A stretch of DNA of 13,570 nt from contig JARYMD010000073.1 in the NCBI GenBank assembly GCA_029907285.1, positions 1-13,570 on the forward strand, written 5' to 3'. The stretch is from Verrucomicrobiota bacterium. Lineage in GTDB: Bacteria > Verrucomicrobiota > Verrucomicrobiia > Limisphaerales > J093. Both the position numbers and the translations under genes were made by a program. The notes beneath the pieces were generated by a model. The model ran no database searches. It saw only the letters and a program-made list of their open reading frames with translations, and had not been told where the DNA came from. Below are positions 1 to 6,708 of the stretch, one piece after another (the stretch's first letter is position 1; each line of letters begins with the position of its first letter).

Positions 1-2151
1 CAGGCGCGGGAGGAAGCACGGGCCGAGTTGCAGGAGTTGGCGCGCAAGGCGGAGCAGGCACGCGCCGAGGTGCCGGGCATTGAGGCGGAGTTGGACGCCA
101 TATCCATGCGGCTGAACGCGCCGCGCGAGCGGATGCGGGAGGATGGCTTGAAGGAGGTCTTGGGCGGCGCGATTGGCGACCAGCCGGTTTACTATTCGAG
201 CCAGAATCTGATTGCGGCGGCGAGCATCAGCGCTGACGAGTTGTGGCCGACGAATTCGGCGCCGTGGGCGCACGCTTCGACCGGTCGCAACCTGACCGGC
301 ACGAACGTGACGCTGGGATTGTGGGAAGTGGACGGGGCGGTGTTGACGAACCATGTCGAGTTTGGCAGCCGCGCCCGGCAGGTGGACCACTCGGCGACCA
401 ACCAGATTCCGACCCACTGGCACGCGACGGGCGTGGCCGGAACGATGGCGGCGGGGGGCGTGCTTCAGTTCACGCTCAACGGCCAGCCGGCAAGACTGCT
501 GCGCGGGGCGGCGTTCGAGGCAGCGATAAATGGGTATCGTTTTGATCCCCGATTTGGAGGCAAGATTCTGGAAGCTTCCGGAGGAGTTGTCACCGGGCAG
601 CCATTGCGCCTTTCAAATCATTCTTACGGGGCCGCTGGCGGCTGGCTTCAGCAGACGATTCAGGTGTTGCAGGGCGGACAGACCAACACCATCACCAACG
701 CGTGGATATGGCGGGGTAGTTTGGCTTTTCCAGAGGAGTGGAGGTTCGGCTACTACTTTCCCGACGTCAGCGACGGCTCCGGATGCACCCAGATTGACGC
801 ACTTCTTTCGACCAACGCCACCAGGCACTTGATGGTGTATGCCGCAGGGAATGACCGATTGACCGGTCCCGGAACGCCCACCGCATACTACTACCGTTCC
901 GGCACCAACTGGTATGATTGGACGCGGGTGGACAACCCGCCGGCCAACTCGCGCGACTGGCGCAACGGCGACGGTGATACCTACGGTTTTGACACGATCT
1001 TGGCTCCGGGCACGGCCAAGAATGTTCTGACGGTCGGCGCGGTGCGGGACGTGTATCGGGTCGTTGGCAGCGAGATTCAGTATGGTTACGCTACCAACGC
1101 CAGCATCGTCCTTGCGCCGTTCTCCGGGTGCGGGCCGACCGATGACGGGCGCATCAAGCCGGACATCGTAGCTGTGGGACAGGCCAACCCAAATCTGCGG
1201 ACGTTTGGGATCCTGACGCCGATTGATGGCACGACCAGCAATTACTGGTCGTTGTGGGGAACGAGTTTCGCCGCGCCGGGTGTGTCTGGTGGGCTGGGAT
1301 TGGCGATGCAGCGGCGTCAACAGCTTTGGCCGAACCTGGACCCGAATCTGGATGCGTGGCGCGGCTCGACTTGGAAAACGCTGGCCATTCACACGGCTGA
1401 CGATGTGGGCGCACCCGGTCCGCACTACTTGGGAGGCTACGGATTGTTCAACGCTGCGTCATGCGTGGCGCAGATTGAACTGGACCAGCAACATGGGCGC
1501 GGCACGCACATCAAGGAGTTCCAGTTGGCCGTAGGGCAGTCGTTGGCATGGGAAGTGGATTTGACCAGCGGTGTGCCGTTCCGGGCGACGCTGGGCTGGA
1601 GCGACCCGGCTGGCCCGCAACTGACCAACGTGATGGTGGACCCGACTAGCCCGGTTTTGGTCAACAACCTTGACCTGCGGGTCGAGCGAGTTGGGGCGAC
1701 GAACATCTACTATCCGTGGATTCTGAATCCCGATCTGACGAACAAGACGGAAGCGGCGCGGAGCGCCGCCGCCACGACCGGCGTGGACAACCGGAACAAC
1801 GTCGAGCAGGTGTTTATCGCCAATCCCCCCAGCGGACGTTATCGCATCGTTGCGACGCACTCCGGCGCGCTGCCGGGTGGGCCTGCACCAACGGCGCAGT
1901 GGGCGTCGTTGCAGACCACAGGGGACACACCGCTGCCGCCGGTGTTCACCGCGATTGAGGCCAGTCCATCCGGGACGAACATGCTGCTCACGTTCACTGC
2001 CGATCCGGGCGCATATTTTCATCTGCTGACTTCGACCAATCTGGTCAACTGGCAGACGAACGCCACGGTGAAGGCCGAGGCGGTGACGAACTCGATATTG
2101 GTGCACGCCGCCGACCCGTATCGGTTCTGGAACTTGCGGCGACAACAGTAA
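1..2151 (+). CDS. KP43-like subtilisin family (S8) serine protease, 5' partial
   Basis: This is a secreted-type subtilase that cleaves peptide bonds with an Asp/His/Ser triad. The reading frame is already open at base 1, so the true start and any signal peptide lie upstream; a TTG at 28 is only the first start-like codon. Counting from 28, Asp102 sits in LWEVDGA, His132 in HATGVAGT, the oxyanion Asn275 in YAAGND and Ser413 in GTSFAAPGVSGG, so the catalytic set is complete. Residues ~490-615 form the beta-domain that follows the protease in KP43-type enzymes (LGWSDPAG, NNLDLRVE, NNVEQVFI, SGRYRIV). The last ~65 residues are a module often seen in Verrucomicrobiota (LLTSTNLVNWQTN...FWNLR). The first ~30 residues are Ala/Glu/Arg-rich and probably helical, perhaps part of a propeptide. 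The stop codon directly abuts the next gene, which suggests one transcript. The substrate is unknown. Confidence 0.93.
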   Translation, partial: QAREEARAELQELARKAEQARAEVPGIEAELDAISMRLNAPRERMREDGLKEVLGGAIGDQPVYYSSQNLIAAASISADELWPTNSAPWAHASTGRNLTGTNVTLGLWEVDGAVLTNHVEFGSRARQVDHSATNQIPTHWHATGVAGTMAAGGVLQFTLNGQPARLLRGAAFEAAINGYRFDPRFGGKILEASGGVVTGQPLRLSNHSYGAAGGWLQQTIQVLQGGQTNTITNAWIWRGSLAFPEEWRFGYYFPDVSDGSGCTQIDALLSTNATRHLMVYAAGNDRLTGPGTPTAYYYRSGTNWYDWTRVDNPPANSRDWRNGDGDTYGFDTILAPGTAKNVLTVGAVRDVYRVVGSEIQYGYATNASIVLAPFSGCGPTDDGRIKPDIVAVGQANPNLRTFGILTPIDGTTSNYWSLWGTSFAAPGVSGGLGLAMQRRQQLWPNLDPNLDAWRGSTWKTLAIHTADDVGAPGPHYLGGYGLFNAASCVAQIELDQQHGRGTHIKEFQLAVGQSLAWEVDLTSGVPFRATLGWSDPAGPQLTNVMVDPTSPVLVNNLDLRVERVGATNIYYPWILNPDLTNKTEAARSAAATTGVDNRNNVEQVFIANPPSGRYRIVATHSGALPGGPAPTAQWASLQTTGDTPLPPVFTAIEASPSGTNMLLTFTADPGAYFHLLTSTNLVNWQTNATVKAEAVTNSILVHAADPYRFWNLRRQQ

Positions 2152-2817
2152 GTGACCATGCACTGTCGTTGCTTCATCGCGTTGACTCTTGCCTCTGCCT
2201 GGCTGGGCGTTGCCCAGCCAGGCAGAGCACAGGGAACGATTGCGTATTCCCAGCCCGCAAGTCCGATAGTCTTGCGGGACGAGTTTTTCGGGCAGTTTTA
2301 TTCCTTCGATATGGATGGGGATGCGAATTCCGAACTGACGTTCGGATACGACTTCCATTTCGTCGGCGTGCGGAATGAGAATGGGACGCGTTCGCTCTCG
2401 TTTGTAAACCCGCCGCCGGACTTTTACGCTGACCCGCAACCATTGCCCAGCGGGTTTCTCATTGGGCCGGAGAGCGGTTCCGGACAACTGCAATGGTTCA
2501 CCTCCTATCCACCGCCGTATAACTTTAACAATTTGGTCACGATCGTTAATACCGGAACGAGCGGTGCGTTTGCCGGACAACATGCCTACATGGGGATCGA
2601 ATTCCAGCGCGCGAGCGGCACGCATTACGGCTGGGTTTCGCTTTACGTGGATTGGTTTGCGCCGGTGGCCGTGATTGACTCTTGGGCTTGGGAGACACGG
2701 CCTGGCGTGCCGATTCTAGCGGGCGCCGTGCCCGAACCGTCCACTTGCGTGTTGTTGGTTGGAGGGTGCGTGTTGGTGGTGTGGTTCAGACGAAAGAGGA
2801 ATGAAAGGAGGGGCTAA
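2152..2817 (+). CDS. PEP-CTERM sorting domain protein
   Basis: This is a secreted protein of unknown function destined for the exosortase pathway. The N-terminus is a signal peptide (FIALTLASAWLGVAQPGRAQ). The last 30 residues are a complete PEP-CTERM signal: VPEPS (residues 193-197), a hydrophobic helix (CVLLVGGCVLVVWF) and a basic tail (RRKRNERR). In this family the motif directs export, cleavage by an exosortase and surface or matrix attachment. The middle part is rich in beta-strand and aromatic residues with no motif I can name. The GTG at 2152 immediately follows the subtilase stop; an ATG at 2158, two codons in, is an equal or better start. Neither has a clear ribosome binding site, so translation may depend on coupling to the protease gene. 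The TAA stop lies inside the left box of the first attC, the arrangement seen in gene cassettes. Confidence 0.85.
   Translation: MTMHCRCFIALTLASAWLGVAQPGRAQGTIAYSQPASPIVLRDEFFGQFYSFDMDGDANSELTFGYDFHFVGVRNENGTRSLSFVNPPPDFYADPQPLPSGFLIGPESGSGQLQWFTSYPPPYNFNNLVTIVNTGTSGAFAGQHAYMGIEFQRASGTHYGWVSLYVDWFAPVAVIDSWAWETRPGVPILAGAVPEPSTCVLLVGGCVLVVWFRRKRNERRG
2193..2227 (+). repeat. Perfect 16-bp inverted repeat inside the PEP-CTERM gene
   Basis: Bases 2193-2208 and 2212-2227 are exact reverse complements around a 3-base loop (GTT). The hairpin is GC-rich and lies 35-70 bases after the start codons, within the signal peptide coding sequence. No T-tract follows, so it is not a standard terminator. As mRNA it would be very stable and could slow early translation, or it could be chance within leader codons. 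What is seen is the repeat; any regulatory role is inferred. Confidence 0.7.
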
Positions 2818-2876
2818 CAAAATCACTGGAGCGAATCCCGCCCGCTGGGCGGGATCGCTCAGTTCTGGCGTTAGGC
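2812..2876 (+). repeat. attC-like recombination site 1 (65 bp)
   Basis: The left box is GGCTAAC (2812-2818) and the right box GTTAGGC (2870-2876), fitting RYYYAAC / GTTRRRY apart from one base in the left box. Inside, ACT (2825-2827) pairs with AGT (2861-2863), and GAGCG (2829-2833) with CGCTC (2856-2860). ATCCCGCCC (2835-2843) pairs with GGGCGGGAT (2847-2855) around a GCT loop. G2828 and A2834 are left unpaired on the left arm, the extrahelical bases that fix strand choice in attC sites. The stop codon of the PEP-CTERM gene is inside the left box. It differs from site 3 at only 4 of 65 positions. Confidence 0.82.
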
Positions 2877-2886
2877 GTTAAAATCT

Positions 2887-3120
2887 ATGGAACACCCTCC
2901 GCCTCCAAGTTCAGATAGTTCTTCAAAAAACAAGGCAAGACGGGGCATGGGGCCGCGAGCGTACCTCATCTGCGCCATCGTGTGGTTCGTTATCGGCGTT
3001 GTCAGGTTAGTTTTCCCTTCATCTGAAACTCACCTGCTATCTAGTGAGGTGCAAGGGGCGATAGCTCTCGCGGCGGCGCTGGTATGCGTGTGGAGGGCCT
3101 ATGCAACGAAGCAAGCCTAA
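2887..3120 (+). CDS. Small two-helix membrane protein in a gene cassette
   Basis: This 77-residue protein has no function I recognise. The first ~24 residues are polar, with a Pro/Ser-rich start and a basic patch (KNKARRG). Two hydrophobic helices follow, about residues 25-43 (AYLICAIVWFVIGVVRLVF) and 53-70 (QGAIALAAALVCVWRAY), joined by a short loop, so it should be an inner-membrane hairpin with both ends on the same side. The ATG is 11 bases after the attC right box with no Shine-Dalgarno sequence. The TAA stop falls inside the left box of the next attC. This tight fit between two sites is the classic single-gene cassette layout and supports it being a real gene despite its size. Confidence 0.68.
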   Translation: MEHPPPPSSDSSSKNKARRGMGPRAYLICAIVWFVIGVVRLVFPSSETHLLSSEVQGAIALAAALVCVWRAYATKQA

Positions 3121-3240
3121 CAAAATCGGTCGAGCGAACCGCCGCCCCGCTCCTCCGCTCGACGCCGGGCGGCAGTTCGAGGGTGCCTCGTGCGCTCGAC
3201 TGTCCCTGTCGGCGGCGGTCGCTCACCTCTGTCGTTAGCC
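3115..3240 (+). repeat. attC-like recombination site 2 (126 bp)
   Basis: The left box is GCCTAAC (3115-3121) and the right box GTTAGCC (3234-3240). The inner arms repeat the plan of site 1. GGT (3128-3130) pairs with ACC (3225-3227) and GAGCG (3132-3136) with CGCTC (3220-3224). CCGCCGCC (3139-3146) pairs with GGCGGCGG (3211-3218). Extrahelical bases fall at the same places (C3131 and one A of 3137-3138). The arm sequence has changed while pairing is kept, which is strong evidence for a folded site rather than a plain repeat. The long middle (3147-3210) is the variable terminal structure. It contains the stop codon of the 77-residue gene. Confidence 0.8.
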
Positions 3241-3279
3241 GGCCAGACCACGCGCTCAGCGCACAACAACGCCCACAAC

Positions 3280-4956
3280 ATGAAGACACGAATCCAAAAC
3301 AAAATCCTCGCAGTGACCGTCACGTCCTTCCTCTGGCTTCCGTTCCTCTCGCAAGCACAGGAGGAAAGGCCAAAGGAACGCCCGCAGGCGGGCAACTACT
3401 ACTCGGCTCACAGTTACGAGTCGAAGCGACCTCCGATGCCGCCCTTGCCATTCAATCCGTTCCCTGAGCTTCCAGTCTATGCCATCGGTGAGCGGACGTT
3501 TATCTATGACGACCGCGCGGTGGATTACGAGGCACTGCGGAAAGAGGCAGCGGAGCGCGCAGCCGCCGAGGCAGCAAACCAACCGGCAGTCGCAGAAGGT
3601 GGCGAAATGATGTCACCGCTTGAATCCGGCAGCGATCTCCGGCTGAAGATTGAAACGTTTGATGCCGGGGTCAAAGTGGTTTCGTTCAATACGATTACCG
3701 GGCTGGTCTATCATCTTCAGCAGAAGAACGACCTCAACGATCCGCAATGGACGACAATCCGAACGCTCGTGGCCACATCCACGAACGCGGATTATACAAT
3801 CGAGGATGGCGCAATGGGCTTTTACCGCGTCTTGCAGGAGGACGAAACCATTCAGTTTCCCGACTGGTTTGACGCGATCTACCAGTTGATGGAATTCACG
3901 GTTTACACGCCGGTGACGGCCGGAACGATTGACTTGGAACTTTATGCCGACGGGAATTTGATCTTCACGGATTCCGGACCCATCCCGCCGAACGGGACGG
4001 TGCGGCTGTATGATCAGAACTACGACCCTGCCCAATGGCCAAACACGGGCTATTACGGTGTGGGCGAGTGGGAACTTCGCGTCACCGTGACACCGGCGGC
4101 GGCGTTTCGAGGCGCCGCGGCGCAGGCGCAGCGACGAGTGAAGAAAGAAGGCAGGCAGCGCAACCCGCCATTCACGTACTACGGCATGACCGTTGAACAG
4201 GGAGGCATTTTCAGCACCGCCACGACAGCGCAGGATGAAGTGGATGAGTTTATGTTCTTTTATTTGTCGGCGAACTATCAGGCGTGTGACATCGTCGATT
4301 GGAACTTCAACCTGGTCGATCCGATTGACCGGAGCATCATGCCAGGCTCGGCCACGCTTTACGACACAAACCAATGGGCACCATTGCGGCAATATGTATC
4401 GAGATCGACAGCAACCAACACTTTGTCAGCATATATCGACTACCTCCATTATTTCGGCCACGGCTCCTCGACCTCCATCGGAAGCGGCAATGCGGCCACT
4501 ATGATTACACTGAGCCAGCTCAACGCGTCGGCGTTTTTGAAAACCAACAAGCTGACCTATGTGGCGCTGGACGGCTGCCGGACTTGTGACGGGACTGATT
4601 TCATCAATGCTCTCGTCGGTTTTCGCAAGACCATGACGAGGTTCGAGTTTGTGAACAAGGGACTCGATCCGCATTTCGGGTGTGGCTGGAACAAGAGCAA
4701 GGCGGTTGGCTGGGTGCTTCAGGGCACAGTGAACGACCGGCATTTCTGGTACTGGTCGGATTTTTATTATGATCTGACAAGGCGGAATGCGAACGGCTTT
4801 ATGTTCCGACAATATAAGCAAGCGGCAGACTTTGCCAAAAATCCGCAAGGTGGAAGCCCGTTCCATAACCTGCAGACAAAGCCTGACGCTGCGGGTTTTG
4901 TCATGGTGGGGTGTGACGAATGCCGCTTTGACGAAAGGCCGGGAATTGTCCAGTGA
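3280..4956 (+). CDS. Secreted protein with a caspase/gingipain-like (clan CD) His-Cys pair
   Basis: This 558-residue exported protein is probably related to clan CD cysteine peptidases (caspases, gingipains, CHAT proteins). ATG 3280 is chosen because it gives a clean signal peptide (KTRIQNKI, then LAVTVTSFLWLPFLSQAQ); earlier in-frame codons run back into attC site 2. After a Pro-rich stretch and an Ala/Glu-rich helix (~85-105), residues ~140-185 are the verrucomicrobial 'vYHLqqk-dL-d-qWtt...GFYRVlq' module. An Ig-like beta region follows to ~300. The C-terminal half has strand-HG (YLHYFGHGSS, His394-Gly395) and, 39 residues on, strand-DGC (TYVALDGCRTCDG, Asp431-Gly432-Cys433). Order and spacing fit clan CD. 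More Cys residues follow (436 and others), so a disulfide or metal role for Cys433 is possible. It overlaps the next gene by 4 bases. There is no clear ribosome binding site. Confidence 0.75.
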   Translation: MKTRIQNKILAVTVTSFLWLPFLSQAQEERPKERPQAGNYYSAHSYESKRPPMPPLPFNPFPELPVYAIGERTFIYDDRAVDYEALRKEAAERAAAEAANQPAVAEGGEMMSPLESGSDLRLKIETFDAGVKVVSFNTITGLVYHLQQKNDLNDPQWTTIRTLVATSTNADYTIEDGAMGFYRVLQEDETIQFPDWFDAIYQLMEFTVYTPVTAGTIDLELYADGNLIFTDSGPIPPNGTVRLYDQNYDPAQWPNTGYYGVGEWELRVTVTPAAAFRGAAAQAQRRVKKEGRQRNPPFTYYGMTVEQGGIFSTATTAQDEVDEFMFFYLSANYQACDIVDWNFNLVDPIDRSIMPGSATLYDTNQWAPLRQYVSRSTATNTLSAYIDYLHYFGHGSSTSIGSGNAATMITLSQLNASAFLKTNKLTYVALDGCRTCDGTDFINALVGFRKTMTRFEFVNKGLDPHFGCGWNKSKAVGWVLQGTVNDRHFWYWSDFYYDLTRRNANGFMFRQYKQAADFAKNPQGGSPFHNLQTKPDAAGFVMVGCDECRFDERPGIVQ

Positions 4957-5666
4957 AGCGGGGTTATTACATTGTCGGGATCGGGGTGCTGCTGGTCGCG
5001 CTCCTCCTCTGGTTCAGCCGTCAGACGCGCCAAGCTACAGGTGTATCGTCTGAGACCACCGCTGCGACCAGCGTCTCAGCAACGGTTACACAGTCGCCGC
5101 AGCCAGCACCACTCGGTCAAACCAACAAGTTTGCCATTCCGCAAAAATTGATGGAGGAACTCAATAAATTCATCGCGATCACACAACCGTACGGCCTTGA
5201 ACGTCCAATCACAAAGGCGGATGTGACGTACTTCACAAATGCATTCAAAACAGACATGACACTGGAGACCAAGACACATCTGGTCACGTTTTTTGACTAC
5301 CGCGTTACTCATTTCTTGGCGACCTACGACATGTCAAATCCGGTCACGGATGCGGAAGGACAGGCAGAAGCGAGGCGCAAATGGTATCAAGCCACAGCTA
5401 GATGGAGCGAACAGGAGGCGCTGGCGGAAACGCACCGAATACTTGCTAGCCTTGGAATTCATGGTGAATGGACCAATCAAAAGGCCGAACCTTTCACACT
5501 GACCGTGAAAAACCCACAAGGCGAGCGTGTGCGCGTCACGCCCTTTTACACAGTAACTTTGGAAAGCGAGAATGGAATGGTGAGGGCTGAGTTTCGCATG
5601 GGACAGTCCGGGCCGGGGCGCCTGACAGAGTGGTATTGTCGCATTCGGCCGAGTGGACAAGAGTGA
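4953..5666 (+). CDS. Membrane-anchored periplasmic protein of unknown function
   Basis: This 237-residue protein starts at a GTG that overlaps the stop of the caspase-like gene (GTGA, 4 bases), so the two are translationally coupled and share one cassette. Residues 6-21 (YIVGIGVLLVALLLWF) form an uncleaved signal anchor after a KR start. A Ser/Thr/Ala/Pro/Gln-rich linker (~25-52) follows, and then a soluble domain of ~180 residues outside the inner membrane. The later part has an EALAETHRILASLGI helix, then short strands with VTPFYTVTLES. The same order (EA helix, then a PxYxV strand) recurs in the 228-residue protein of the next cassette, so the two may share a fold. No catalytic motif is visible. 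The pairing suggests a partner, inhibitor or substrate of the caspase-like protein, which is inference. Confidence 0.72.
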   Translation: MKRGYYIVGIGVLLVALLLWFSRQTRQATGVSSETTAATSVSATVTQSPQPAPLGQTNKFAIPQKLMEELNKFIAITQPYGLERPITKADVTYFTNAFKTDMTLETKTHLVTFFDYRVTHFLATYDMSNPVTDAEGQAEARRKWYQATARWSEQEALAETHRILASLGIHGEWTNQKAEPFTLTVKNPQGERVRVTPFYTVTLESENGMVRAEFRMGQSGPGRLTEWYCRIRPSGQE

Positions 5667-5709
5667 TGATTGGTGGCCTGATTATAGTTTGTTTTAGCAT
5701 AAGAGGGCC

Positions 5710-5774
5710 GGCTAACAAGGTCACTGGAGCGAATCCCGCCCGCTGGGCGGGATCGCTCAGTTCTGACGTTAGCC
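5710..5774 (+). repeat. attC-like recombination site 3 (65 bp)
   Basis: The left box is GGCTAAC (5710-5716) and the right box GTTAGCC (5768-5774), exact complements here. The interior is identical to site 1 except for two bases after the left box (AA to GG) and one before the right box (G to A). The fourth difference is in the right box itself. The same stem, GCT loop and extrahelical G and A are present. Such near identity between sites bounding unrelated genes is typical of cassettes recruited within one host lineage. The upstream gene ends 43 bases before it. Confidence 0.82.
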
Positions 5775-5824
5775 CGTGACGTCGCGGGCGAATCGAACAC
5801 GCACAGCAACCAAAAGGTCAACAA

Positions 5825-5953
5825 ACGAAAACCAAAACGAAAACAACCAACCAAATTGCAATCGCAATGCTGCTGGTTCTTTCTGCGAACCAGCAACCAG
5901 TTCACGCCATCGAAGATCTCCGGCTCCTGATTCAGGGCACCAATGCGCCTTGA
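5825..5953 (+). pseudogene. Decayed signal-peptide cistron ahead of the 228-residue gene
   Basis: In this frame an ACG (5825) stands where an ATG would give a perfect Sec signal peptide: KTKTKTTNQ basic start, IAIAMLLVLSA core, NQQPVHA before the mature IEDLRLLIQGTNA. Then comes TGA at 5951-5953. The mature start resembles verrucomicrobial secreted proteins that continue with an LSWPS-type repeat, but here it stops after 15 residues. An internal ATG at 5867 could still give 28 residues. The stop codon overlaps the ribosome binding site of the next gene, so if translated it would couple to that gene. I read it as the remains of a longer secreted-protein gene; a leader peptide is the alternative. 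Confidence 0.45.
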
Positions 5954-5958
5954 GGAGG
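5953..5958 (+). promoter_or_regulatory. Strong ribosome binding site for the 228-residue gene
   Basis: AGGAGG lies 4 bases before ATG 5963 and 13 before the in-frame ATG 5972, so it supports 5963 but does not prove it. It is the only clear Shine-Dalgarno sequence among the cassette genes here; the others rely on coupling or have none. Confidence 0.65.
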
Positions 5959-5962
5959 GATT

Positions 5963-6649
5963 ATGGCGGACATGATTCATGTGACACTACAGTATTCCGA
6001 CGCCGTCCTCACGGCGTTGCTGCCGATCTTTTCGGACTTTGCTAAGAAGCTGGAACTGCCCGTTCCCGTGCCCATTACGGTTGGGCATGTGCAGCATTTC
6101 AATACTCGAGGTCCAGTCATTCCGGGGTATCCAATTGACGTCAGGGGATACCTCGTTCTGACGAACGGCTGGCGTTTTTGGTATGCTTTGGGACACGTTG
6201 ACTCGTTCGAGTCTCCTGAGAATTTTTACACCCTCCAAGACCTGGACCGGGTGCCAGAATACGTTGGAACATTGAAGATGAGTAAACGCGAGGCGGTCAA
6301 GCTGGCTCGGGACACCCTTAAGAAGATGGACTACGCCGAGAAGTTGCCTCAGACTTCCAAACAACCGAAAAAGGTTGCAGGCCCGCTGAAGTGGCGTGGC
6401 GAAACGCTGCCTTATTACGAGGTTGAATGGAAATGGAAAACGGGCGACAAAGAGCGCGTAATCAGGTTCAACATTGACGGACAGGAGAGAAAGGTGACCA
6501 AGTTTTTTTCAGCCACGACGAATTTGTGGTCCGAGGCTCCCAGGGTTGATGTAGTTCCCGAGTTGGAGTCTGAGTATCGGAAGCGTGTTATGGAAGGGAA
6601 ACAGATTCACCGCCGGGACCCGCCACCCGCCCGGCTGCCACCCCCTTGA
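5963..6649 (+). CDS. Conserved-looking hypothetical protein in a gene cassette
   Basis: This 228-residue protein has no function I can name. It has no signal peptide or membrane helix of its own; the secretion signal seen just upstream is in another, broken cistron. Residues ~60-100 are aromatic-rich (NGWRFWYALG, ENFYTLQDLDRVPEYVG). A helix SKREAVKLARDTLKKMDY (~104-121) is followed by strands LPYYEVEWKWK and ERVIRFNIDGQERKVTKF. A helix and then an I-D-x-x-G strand pair resembles a PepSY-type unit, an inference from pattern only. It ends PELESEYRKRVMEGK and a Pro/Arg-rich tail. It may share a fold with the anchored protein of the previous cassette. The stop lies 27 bases before the half attC, so it is the last cassette gene before the junction. 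Confidence 0.7.
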   Translation: MADMIHVTLQYSDAVLTALLPIFSDFAKKLELPVPVPITVGHVQHFNTRGPVIPGYPIDVRGYLVLTNGWRFWYALGHVDSFESPENFYTLQDLDRVPEYVGTLKMSKREAVKLARDTLKKMDYAEKLPQTSKQPKKVAGPLKWRGETLPYYEVEWKWKTGDKERVIRFNIDGQERKVTKFFSATTNLWSEAPRVDVVPELESEYRKRVMEGKQIHRRDPPPARLPPP

Positions 6650-6675
6650 AAAAATCGGTGCAGAAGCTTCGGCTG

Positions 6676-6708
6676 GTCCAACAAGATCACTGGAGCGAAC
6701 CGCCGCCC
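6676..6708 (+). repeat. Truncated attC (left half only)
   Basis: The left box GTCCAAC (6676-6682), spacer AAGATC, ACT (6689-6691), extrahelical G6692, GAGCG (6693-6697), two A and CCGCCGCCC (6700-6708) match the left half of the complete sites. The first part is like site 3 and the last part like site 2. No right arm (CGCTC, then GTTRRRY) occurs in the following ~150 bases. The sequence instead runs into the coding region of a - strand permease gene. The site cannot form the stem and should be inactive. Confidence 0.72.

Larger units (their letters stand above)
2812..6708 (+). mobile_element. Integron-type gene cassette array (attC cluster without integrase in window)
   Basis: Three complete attC-like sites and one half site, all in one orientation, bracket short gene blocks that all read + and end at the sites. 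Block 1 (ending 2876) carries the PEP-CTERM gene and probably the subtilase. Block 2 (2877-3240) carries a 77-residue protein. Block 3 (3241-5774) carries two overlapping genes. Block 4 (from 5775) carries a decayed small cistron and a 228-residue protein, and its attC is cut short. The start of block 1 is outside the window. No tyrosine recombinase of the IntI type, attI site or Pc promoter was found. This layout matches what is called an attC cluster lacking an integrase, unless the integrase is beyond the left edge. Blocks with two genes are larger than typical cassettes. Confidence 0.72.

Noticed and set aside
613..2625. Long - strand frames opposite the subtilase and PEP-CTERM genes
   Set aside because: They are Arg/His/Pro-rich, have no motif, and are fully covered by + strand genes with complete catalytic or sorting motifs.
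3117..3289. Open frames running through attC site 2 into the caspase-like gene
   Set aside because: Extending that gene upstream of ATG 3280 gives attC-derived sequence ahead of a perfect signal peptide, so the extension is not coding.
2812..5774. Repeats considered as rho-independent terminators or REP elements instead of attC sites
   Set aside because: No T-tract follows, and terminator stems would not conserve bulged bases. The AAC...GTT core boxes and the stop codons inside the boxes are explained by attC but not by a terminator or REP.
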